Shown here: one piece after another, positions 57,925-64,000 of the stretch
Layout of the letters: every line of letters begins with the position of its first letter
How positions within the stretch are numbered: position 1 is the stretch's first letter
From: an uncultured Paracoccaceae bacterium
GTDB taxonomy: Bacteria > Pseudomonadota > Alphaproteobacteria > Rhodobacterales > Rhodobacteraceae
Length of the DNA stretch: 64,000 nucleotides
NCBI GenBank assembly: GCA_947496605.1
Contig: CANMDF010000001.1
Coordinates: 868,001-932,000 of the forward strand
Direction: 5' to 3'
Notes under the pieces: model-generated
The model's input: the letters and a program-made list of their open reading frames with translations, nothing else
Told to the model about the DNA's origin: nothing
Database searches by the model: none
Translations under genes and position numbers: made by a program

Positions 57925-58415
57925 CGGTACGGCGCATCCAGCTCTAGGTTACGCGCAATCTCAGATTCCCAACGGTCGCCGTTTTCAAGCAGCTTGTCTT
58001 TGTCGTAATACAGCTCTTCGCGGGTCTCGGTGCTGAACTCAAAATTCGGGCCTTCGACGATGGCATCCACCGGACAGGCCTCTTGGCAGAAACCGCAGTA
58101 GATGCATTTCGTCATATCAATGTCATAGCGGGTGGTGCGGCGGCTGCCATCATCGCGCGGTTCGGCGTCGATTGTGATGGCTTGGGCGGGGCAAACGGCC
58201 TCGCATAGCTTACACGCAATGCAGCGCTCTTCCCCGTTGGGATAGCGGCGCAGGGCATGTTCGCCACGGAAACGGGGGCTCAATGGCCCCTTTTCATGGG
58301 GATAGTTCAGCGTAGCCTTGGGCGAGAAGAAGTACTTCATGCCAAGGCTGAAGCCTTTCCAGAAATCCTGAAGGAGGAAGTATTTCGCGGCGCGGTTATA
58401 GTCGATTTGGGTCAT
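57921..58415 (-). CDS. nuoI: NADH-quinone oxidoreductase subunit I
   Basis: This 164-aa ferredoxin-like subunit has two 4Fe-4S motifs: [16 protein letters not shown] and [16 protein letters not shown], which hold clusters N6a and N6b. An amphipathic N-terminus docks on the membrane arm. Normal length. It lies 3 bp after nuoH. Confidence 0.97.
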   Translation of the reverse strand: MTQIDYNRAAKYFLLQDFWKGFSLGMKYFFSPKATLNYPHEKGPLSPRFRGEHALRRYPNGEERCIACKLCEAVCPAQAITIDAEPRDDGSRRTTRYDIDMTKCIYCGFCQEACPVDAIVEGPNFEFSTETREELYYDKDKLLENGDRWESEIARNLELDAPYR

Positions 58416-58418
58416 TGA

Positions 58419-59459
58419 TTATGCTCCCACTGCCCAGCGTGCCCAAAAGCCGCCGAGTACTTCGAATTTTGCGAGGAATGACACCAAGACCACCCATGCC
58501 AGCGACATTGGCAAGAAGACTTTCCAGCCGATCCGCATCAATTGGTCATAGCGGTAACGTGGTGTGATAGCCTTGACCATCGAGAACATGAAGAAGACCA
58601 GTCCCATCTTCAGAACCATCCACAGGATGCCGTCTGGCAAGAATGGCACGGGTGACAACCAGCCGCCAAAGAACAGCAATGAAATCAGAGCACACATCAG
58701 CACGACCGCCATCAATTCACCGATCATGAACAGCAGGAACGGCGTGGATGAATACTCAACCTGATAGCCCGCCACCAGTTCTGATTCCGCTTCGGGCAGA
58801 TCGAATGGTGGGCGGTTGGTTTCCGCCAAGGCGCTGATAAAGAACAAGAATAGCATTGGGAAGTGCGCGACCCAGAACCAGTTGAACAGGCCTGCGTTGC
58901 CGTCTTGTGCCGCAACAATATCACCAAAGTTCATGGAACCGGCTGAGATAATCACACCAACGATGATCAAACCGATGGACACCTCGTAAGAAATCATCTG
59001 CGCAGCGGACCGCAACGATCCAAGGAACGGATATTTGGAGTTCGACGCCCAACCGCCCATGATCACGCCGTACACCTCAAGCGAGCCGATGGCGAAGATA
59101 TAAAGGATGGCCACGTTGATGTCGGCCAGCACCCAACCGTCGTTGAACGGGATCACCGACCATGAAATCACTGCCAAAACAAAGGCGATCATCGGGGCGA
59201 GGAAGAAGACGAATTTGTCAGCACCTGCAGGCACGACGATCTCTTTGACGATGTATTTGATGAAATCCGCGAAGGATTGCAGCAGACCAAAGGCACCAAC
59301 GATATTCGGGCCTTTGCGCATCTGCACAGCGGCCCAGATTTTGCGGTCGGCGTACATCAAAAACGCCAGCGCCACCAAAAGCGGCACCAGAACCAGCAAA
59401 CATTGCCCCAAGATCACAAGGACGATGCCAAGGTTGGTGTTGGTAAAGAATTCAACCAT
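58419..59459 (-). CDS. nuoH: NADH-quinone oxidoreductase subunit H
   Basis: This 346-aa, eight-TM subunit forms the quinone-access channel. [22 protein letters not shown] and [24 protein letters not shown] are the conserved quinone-site loops. It lies 11 bp after nuoG. Confidence 0.97.
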   Translation of the reverse strand: MVEFFTNTNLGIVLVILGQCLLVLVPLLVALAFLMYADRKIWAAVQMRKGPNIVGAFGLLQSFADFIKYIVKEIVVPAGADKFVFFLAPMIAFVLAVISWSVIPFNDGWVLADINVAILYIFAIGSLEVYGVIMGGWASNSKYPFLGSLRSAAQMISYEVSIGLIIVGVIISAGSMNFGDIVAAQDGNAGLFNWFWVAHFPMLFLFFISALAETNRPPFDLPEAESELVAGYQVEYSSTPFLLFMIGELMAVVLMCALISLLFFGGWLSPVPFLPDGILWMVLKMGLVFFMFSMVKAITPRYRYDQLMRIGWKVFLPMSLAWVVLVSFLAKFEVLGGFWARWAVGA

Positions 59460-59470
59460 TGTCGTCGTCC

Positions 59471-61489
59471 TTATTCCGCAGCCATCGGCGCGGATTTACG
59501 TGCCTTTGCGTTCGCGCTCAGTTCCGCCATCAGGCTGGATGCACGTGCAATCGGGTTCGTGAGGTAGAAATCAGTGACGGCATTGCGGAAGTCCGCTTTG
59601 CCCGGCTTTTTGACCGGGATCGGCTGCCAAGCGTTCTCGGCCACCTCATCAATATCGCCCAGATGCGGATGTGCCGCGACCAGCGCCTGACGCAGTTGCG
59701 CCATGCTGTCGTAAGGCAACGTGGCGTCCAGCTCTGCAGACAATGCCCGCAGGATCGCCCAATTTTCCTTGGCCTGCCCCGGAGGAAAGCTGGCACGCAG
59801 CGCCAGTTGCGGGCGACCTTCGGTGTTCACGAACAATCCGTTTTCTTCTGTATAGGCGGCAGATGGCAGGATGATATCCGCGCGGTGCGCGCCGCGATCA
59901 CCATGCGATCCTTGGTAAATCACGAAAGCACCAGCTGCGACGTCAACTTCATCAGCGCCAAGGTTATAGACGACCTCTGCACCCTCAAGTGCGGCCTCAA
60001 GCCCACCCTCAGTCACAGCACCCACATCCATCGCACCAACGCGACCAGCAGCAGTGTGCAAGATCAGTAATTTAGAATTTGCAGCCTCAGCTGCTTTCAT
60101 GGCCTGGCTGAGGACCGCCTCGCCGTCAGCTTCGTTCAAAGCACCCATGCCGACGATCATCACGCCAGCGGTATCTTTCTTGTCGGAATGATCCATCGCG
60201 GCCAAGCTGACCAATTCGTCACGGCCTGCGCCAACCGGGATCACATCAAATGTCAGATCATCCTGCACGCCGATCCGCGCTACCTTGGCCCCATTAGACC
60301 AAGCGCGACGAATGCGCGAGTTCAAAACCGGTGCTTCGGTGCGTGGGTTCGTACCGATCATCATGATCATCTGCGCATCATCGATATCTTCGATCGTTGC
60401 GTTACCAACATATGCAGAGCGATTGCCAATCGGCAGCTTTGCACCATCGGTGCGGCATTCGACGTTTCCGCCCTGCCCTTCGATCAATTGCTTCAGCGCA
60501 AAGGCCGCTTCAACCGGGGCCAGATCGCCAACAAGACCGGCAACTTTCTTGCCTTTCATTGCGGCGGCAACGGCGGCAAGTGCTTCAGGCCAGCTGGCTT
60601 TGCGCAGCTTACCTTTTTCACGGATGTAGGGTGTGTCCAAACGCTGTTTGCGCAACCCGTCCCAAACGAAACGGGTTTTATCGGAAATCCATTCCTCATT
60701 CACGCCGTCATGGTTGCGCGGCAAGAACCGCATGACTTCGCGGCCTTTGGTATCAACGCGGATGTTCGACCCAAGGGCGTCCATCACATCAATCGATTCC
60801 GTCTTGGTCAGCTCCCACGGGCGGGCCGTGAAAGCGTAGGGCTTCGAGACCAGCGCACCAACGGGGCAAAGATCAATGATGTTGCCCTGCATATTCGAAT
60901 CGAGTGTTTCACCCAAGTAGCTTGTGATCTCGGCATCCTCACCACGACCTGTTTGGCCCATCTGGTGAATACCCGCGACCTCAGTCGTGAAGCGTACACA
61001 GCGTGTGCAGGAAATGCAGCGGGTCATGTGGGTTTCAACCAGCGGGCCAAGATCCAGATCTTCGGTCGCACGCTTGGGTTCGCGGAAGCGGCTGAAATCG
61101 ACGCCATAAGCCATGGCTTGGTCTTGCAGATCGCATTCGCCGCCTTGGTCGCAGATCGGGCAATCAAGCGGGTGGTTGATCAGCAAAAACTCCATCACGC
61201 CTTCGCGGGCCTTTTTGACCATAGGCGAATTGGTTTTTACAACAGGGGGCTGGCCTTCAGGACCAGGGCGCAAATCGCGGACCTGCATGGCACAGGAGGC
61301 CGCAGGTTTTGGCGGACCACCGACAACCTCAACCAGACACATCCGGCAGTTGCCAGCAATAGAAAGCCGTTCGTGATAGCAAAAACGCGGAATTTCAATC
61401 CCGGCTTCTTCACAGGCCTGTATCAGGGTCATTGCCCCGTCAACTTCGACCTCATTTCCATCAATGACGACTTTGCGCAGATCAGACAT
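59471..61489 (-). CDS. nuoG: NADH-quinone oxidoreductase subunit G
   Basis: This 672-aa Fe-S subunit has an N-terminal 2Fe-2S domain ([17 protein letters not shown]), the His/Cys cluster [19 protein letters not shown] and a 4Fe-4S motif [12 protein letters not shown] molybdopterin-oxidoreductase-like body follows, lacking cofactor function in complex I. The ATG at 61489 is chosen for [18 protein letters not shown]; upstream in-frame codons do not fit the family. Confidence 0.97.
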   Translation of the reverse strand: MSDLRKVVIDGNEVEVDGAMTLIQACEEAGIEIPRFCYHERLSIAGNCRMCLVEVVGGPPKPAASCAMQVRDLRPGPEGQPPVVKTNSPMVKKAREGVMEFLLINHPLDCPICDQGGECDLQDQAMAYGVDFSRFREPKRATEDLDLGPLVETHMTRCISCTRCVRFTTEVAGIHQMGQTGRGEDAEITSYLGETLDSNMQGNIIDLCPVGALVSKPYAFTARPWELTKTESIDVMDALGSNIRVDTKGREVMRFLPRNHDGVNEEWISDKTRFVWDGLRKQRLDTPYIREKGKLRKASWPEALAAVAAAMKGKKVAGLVGDLAPVEAAFALKQLIEGQGGNVECRTDGAKLPIGNRSAYVGNATIEDIDDAQMIMMIGTNPRTEAPVLNSRIRRAWSNGAKVARIGVQDDLTFDVIPVGAGRDELVSLAAMDHSDKKDTAGVMIVGMGALNEADGEAVLSQAMKAAEAANSKLLILHTAAGRVGAMDVGAVTEGGLEAALEGAEVVYNLGADEVDVAAGAFVIYQGSHGDRGAHRADIILPSAAYTEENGLFVNTEGRPQLALRASFPPGQAKENWAILRALSAELDATLPYDSMAQLRQALVAAHPHLGDIDEVAENAWQPIPVKKPGKADFRNAVTDFYLTNPIARASSLMAELSANAKARKSAPMAAE

Positions 61490-61626
61490 GGCGTGTCCTA
61501 TGTGTTCCCTCTCGCGCACCAGATCGCAAGGGACCACACGCGTTGCACCGCGTTCTAGCGCGTGAGGCCCAATGATGCCAGTCTGAACAACAAAAAACCT
61601 GCGTTTTTTACGTCTGTCTTAAGGTC

Positions 61627-62031
61627 TTAGCGCAACAGCCAACCAACGCGCGTATTTGCAGCCATTTGGGCACGACCAACAGAGCAATACGTTGCCTCTT
61701 GGCCCGCGACGACACCCAATCTGGCCAATTCCGCGCGGGCCATTGCCTCAAGCCGATCTTTCTCGTCGTCATCATCGATATAGGCGTCAATTTCTGCCTC
61801 AGTAAATCCAAGATCACGGGCGTAGCTACGCAAGGATCGCAAGTAGCCAAGGCCGCGGAACAAGCGGGCGCTGATCCCATCGCATTCCTCGGAAATCTCA
61901 TAAGCCATGCCGACAAAGATGATGCCATCGCGCACTTTGGCCACGTCCTTGAGCGCGGTTTGCGCCGATAGGTTGCCTGCAGCAAACACAGTGGCCAAGG
62001 CCATAACGGCCGTGAGGGCTAGGTTCTTCAT
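61627..62031 (-). CDS. DUF5333 exported protein in nuo operon
   Basis: This 134-aa protein has a signal peptide (MKNLALTAVMALATVFAAG). The mature helical domain, IIFVGMAYEISEECDGISAR, YARDLGFTEAEIDAYI and EATYCSVGRAQM, matches the Rhodobacterales DUF5333 family. Two cysteines are present. The start at 62031 has AGGAGATCGAG upstream. It lies between the nuoF and nuoG regions, and its function is unknown. Confidence 0.8.
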   Translation of the reverse strand: MKNLALTAVMALATVFAAGNLSAQTALKDVAKVRDGIIFVGMAYEISEECDGISARLFRGLGYLRSLRSYARDLGFTEAEIDAYIDDDDEKDRLEAMARAELARLGVVAGQEATYCSVGRAQMAANTRVGWLLR

Positions 62032-62090
62032 TCTCGATCTCCTGTGCGGTCGTTCAAGCGCCGCTTTATTGAGTAAGAGATCGCGCTTTC

Positions 62091-62129
62091 GGGGCGGATA
62101 TTCAATATCAGCGGGCAAAACACCGCCCC
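62091..62129. promoter_or_regulatory. Nested hairpin between DUF3291 and DUF5333 genes
   Basis: GGGGCGG (62091-62097) pairs with CCGCCCC (62123-62129). Inside, GATATT and AATATC form a 6-bp stem around one base. It sits in the 210-bp gap that splits the nuoF-side genes from nuoG, where a terminator, attenuator or second promoter would be expected. Confidence 0.4.
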
Positions 62130-62241
62130 TTTTGCACCAAGACCTATCGTGATGCGTATACCAACCCACTGGTTTTAAGTCGTTTTCACGCCATACAATA
62201 GATTGCCCCCCAAACACGAGATGGGACCGAATGCGCCGTCA

Positions 62242-62691
62242 CTATCCAGCCTTAGCGCGCAACCAGTCCCAGCCGAAGGCCTCTTTGCTGTCGCCATGCG
62301 CCTCTCGGTGGGCCAGCTTTGCCAAAGCTTCATCCAGTGTCGGTTGGGTTCCTTCGGGCACCCACCACATGACAAAATGCATCTGAACCAAAGTTTCGAA
62401 CCATTCCTTGCTGCGGTTCATGAATTTGGCATGCAACGTGTCAAAAACATAGGTTTGCAACTGCTCAGGTGTTTCCCAAACTGACAAGTTCGCCACAAAT
62501 TGTGGATCGCCGTCCAAACATGTCTCGGTGTTGCCCTGACCCGGCTCACCCGACCCTTCCATCATCCAAACGAAACCCGGCATGCGTTTGCCCAGACCGT
62601 TGATCAAATCAAGGTTGTTCATAAACTCGGCCACGCGCGGGTCATCGGTGGGGGCCAGAAGACGTCCAATGTTCAGTTCGGCAAGATGCAT
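62242..62691 (-). CDS. DUF3291 protein
   Basis: This 149-aa protein shows the DUF3291 pattern: MHLAELNIGRLLAPTDDPRV at the start, FVANLSVWETPEQLQTYVF and MHFVMWWVPEGTQPT, related to the ABM-type dimeric alpha-beta barrel fold. Function unknown. It is co-oriented with nuo genes, 42 bp downstream of the 2-TM protein. Confidence 0.82.
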   Translation of the reverse strand: MHLAELNIGRLLAPTDDPRVAEFMNNLDLINGLGKRMPGFVWMMEGSGEPGQGNTETCLDGDPQFVANLSVWETPEQLQTYVFDTLHAKFMNRSKEWFETLVQMHFVMWWVPEGTQPTLDEALAKLAHREAHGDSKEAFGWDWLRAKAG

Positions 62692-62733
62692 GTCGTTCCC
62701 TCTTCGGGGCAGTCAGTTGAAACCCACCTTACA

Positions 62734-62967
62734 TCAACGACGCCTTTGACGTGTCGGGGCCACACCGGCAAGACCTTTGCGGATGAAAGCCAGCGTCAAA
62801 ATCACGCCGATCATAACCAAGCCACCGGCCGCAGCATAAGCCCAAACAGGTGCGATTTCGGCGCGTACCGCCATCACAGTAAACCAAGCAGGCAATCCGC
62901 AAACCGCAGATGTGATAAGGGCCGCACAGAAACTTGCGGCCCCATCTAATGTGTTTTGAAAGGCCAT
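62734..62967 (-). CDS. Small two-TM protein in nuo operon
   Basis: This 77-aa protein has two TM helices (ASFCAALITSAVCGLPAWFT and VWAYAAAGGLVMIGVILTLA) and a basic C-terminus (APTRQRRR). No family recognised. It lies 7 bp downstream of the lipoprotein gene, so it belongs to the same transcript. Confidence 0.7.
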   Translation of the reverse strand: MAFQNTLDGAASFCAALITSAVCGLPAWFTVMAVRAEIAPVWAYAAAGGLVMIGVILTLAFIRKGLAGVAPTRQRRR

Positions 62968-62974
62968 ATCGGTC

Positions 62975-63379
62975 TTAGGATGGGATCAGCATCGCGCTAA
63001 GACCCGAGCCTTCAAGAACTTCGGCATCGCCCGCCGTACAAAGATCGTCGGATGTGACATCAACACCGTGCTTTACTTCAAAGCTGCGTTTGCTGACTTC
63101 GGTCTCAAGCTCGATCCCGTTACGTTGGCTGATTGCAGCCAATGACCCGCGTCCTACCTCGTTGCGGGCTTCGTTCAAAGACGAATCAAGTGCCGCATCA
63201 TAGGTGTAACGTGCGCAGCTTTGTGCGACCCGATTGGCGAGGGTCAGCTTGGCGTAATACTCTGGCGTCGACATCACGAACAGCTTTTGCACCGCAGGGT
63301 CGTCAAACGACCGCGCACTGCCTGTTGTACAAGCAGCCAAAGCCAACGCCGCACCAAACATCAATCCACGTGTCATCAT
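62975..63379 (-). CDS. Small lipoprotein-like exported protein in nuo operon
   Basis: This 134-aa protein has a lipobox (ALALAAC, Cys17) and a helical mature region ([20 protein letters not shown]) with a C-terminal [15 protein letters not shown]. No known domain. Its ATG overlaps the nuoF stop (ATGA, 63376-63379), so it is translationally coupled to the NADH-binding subunit. Confidence 0.72.
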   Translation of the reverse strand: MMTRGLMFGAALALAACTTGSARSFDDPAVQKLFVMSTPEYYAKLTLANRVAQSCARYTYDAALDSSLNEARNEVGRGSLAAISQRNGIELETEVSKRSFEVKHGVDVTSDDLCTAGDAEVLEGSGLSAMLIPS

Positions 63380-64000
63380 TCTGCTGCCATCCCTGCCATA
63401 CGTTTATCTTTGATCCGGTCCTCAATTTCGTCCCGGAAGTTCTTGATCAGCCCTTGGATCGGCCATGCGGCCGCATCACCCAATGCGCAAATCGTATGTC
63501 CTTCGACCTGCTTTGTCACGTCGAGCAGCATATCGATTTCTTCAACAGATGCATTACCTTCGACCAAACGCGCCATAACGCGCATCATCCAGCCGGTGCC
63601 TTCGCGGCAGGGCGTACACTGGCCGCAGCTTTCGTGTTTGTAGAATTTAGACAAACGCCAGATCGCTTTGATCATATCGGTCGAGTTATCCATCACGATG
63701 ACCGCCGCCGTGCCAAGGGACGATCCTTTTTCCTTCAACGCGTCAAAATCCATCACCGCATCGCGCATGTTTTCACCACGCACGCAAGGAACAGACGAGC
63801 CACCGGGGATCACAGCCTTAAGGTTATCCCACCCCCCGCGAATGCCGCCGCAGTGCTTTTCGATCAGCTCTTCAAAGGAAATCGACATTTCTTCTTCGAC
63901 CACACATGGATTGTTCACATGGCCGGAAATCGCAAACAGCTTGGTGCCCGCGTTGTTCGGACGGCCCATACCCGCAAACCAGTCGCCGCCACGGCGCAGG
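63376..64000 (-). CDS. nuoF: NADH-quinone oxidoreductase subunit F (N-terminal part outside window)
   Basis: This is the C-terminal 207 residues or so of the FMN/NADH-binding subunit. Visible are [20 protein letters not shown], the 4Fe-4S (N3) motif [14 protein letters not shown] and the fourth Cys ligand in [16 protein letters not shown]. The frame runs to base 64000 without a start, so the 5' half is beyond the window. Start of the nuo block seen here. Confidence 0.96.
   Translation of the reverse strand, partial: LRRGGDWFAGMGRPNNAGTKLFAISGHVNNPCVVEEEMSISFEELIEKHCGGIRGGWDNLKAVIPGGSSVPCVRGENMRDAVMDFDALKEKGSSLGTAAVIVMDNSTDMIKAIWRLSKFYKHESCGQCTPCREGTGWMMRVMARLVEGNASVEEIDMLLDVTKQVEGHTICALGDAAAWPIQGLIKNFRDEIEDRIKDKRMAGMAAE

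Noticed and set aside
60188..61558. 456-codon plus-strand frame opposite nuoG
   Set aside because: Unusually long, but exactly antisense to nuoG with its cluster-ligand motifs. No start signal and no homology recognised by eye.

Overview
The window looks like chromosomal DNA from a marine Roseobacter-group member of the Rhodobacteraceae (Alphaproteobacteria). The support is gene content and order: yajC-secD-secF-DUF498 running into ccmABCDG, soxBDAG sarcosine oxidase, a nuo operon interrupted by small Rhodobacterales-type genes (DUF5333 and others), a nuoN-birA-coaX-RNase J run, ccmI-ruvX-DUF1289, and a VPLPA-CTERM protein. The genus cannot be decided by eye. Almost every gene is a core or clade-conserved gene. 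No phage, transposase, CRISPR array, rRNA or tRNA gene was recognised.

Layout. 1-4.3 kb: partial DUF1223 protein (minus), aconitase acnA with a good sigma70-like promoter, and a TPR protein. 4.3-10.3 kb (minus): yajC-secD-secF-DUF498-ccmA-ccmB-ccmC-ccmD-ccmG, which joins Sec export accessory proteins to cytochrome c maturation. 10.5-17.3 kb: serS, a DUF2235 hydrolase-like protein, a TspO-related membrane protein, then the envelope/GTPase set TPR(YfgM-like)-bamB-der (minus), in the same order as in E. coli. 17.4-22.5 kb: a two-gene RND efflux system with an intrinsic terminator. 22.6-23.4 kb: an ArsR/SRPBCC pair with its own palindrome. 23.4-30.2 kb: Atm1-type exporter, LysM protein, LOG-family hydrolase, VPLPA-CTERM protein, PLP dehydratase, sodB and a VOC protein.

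30.2-36.0 kb (minus): heterotetrameric sarcosine oxidase soxB-soxD-soxA-soxG. soxB is separated from soxDAG by two tiny divergently oriented membrane-protein genes, a strong hairpin and a repeated CGTACAG motif. 36.2-45.7 kb: ccmI-ruvX-DUF1289, an MFS carrier, an orphan ABC ATPase, a degenerate SDR, a Hint-domain protein, a poly-Gly lipoprotein, prfC and a TTG-start unknown. 45.8-50.7 kb: RhlE-like helicase, a 230-bp element bounded by 22-bp inverted repeats, then RNase J, CoaX and BirA.

50.8-64 kb (minus): respiratory complex I, transcribed nuoF(partial)-[lipoprotein, 2-TM protein, DUF3291, DUF5333]-nuoG-nuoH-nuoI-[CMD-like]-nuoJ-[exported Cys protein]-nuoK-[43-aa TM protein]-nuoL-nuoM-nuoN and on into birA-coaX-rnj. 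Seven non-subunit genes sit in the complex I operon, several joined by 4-bp stop/start overlaps. NuoL carries a His/Asp-rich insertion.

The best candidates for something under-described are these extra nuo genes, the small-membrane-protein/hairpin module inside the sox locus, and the inverted-repeat element at 47.3-47.5 kb. I saw no clear novel defence or mobile system. All calls come from reading the sequence and its translations. No database search was run.
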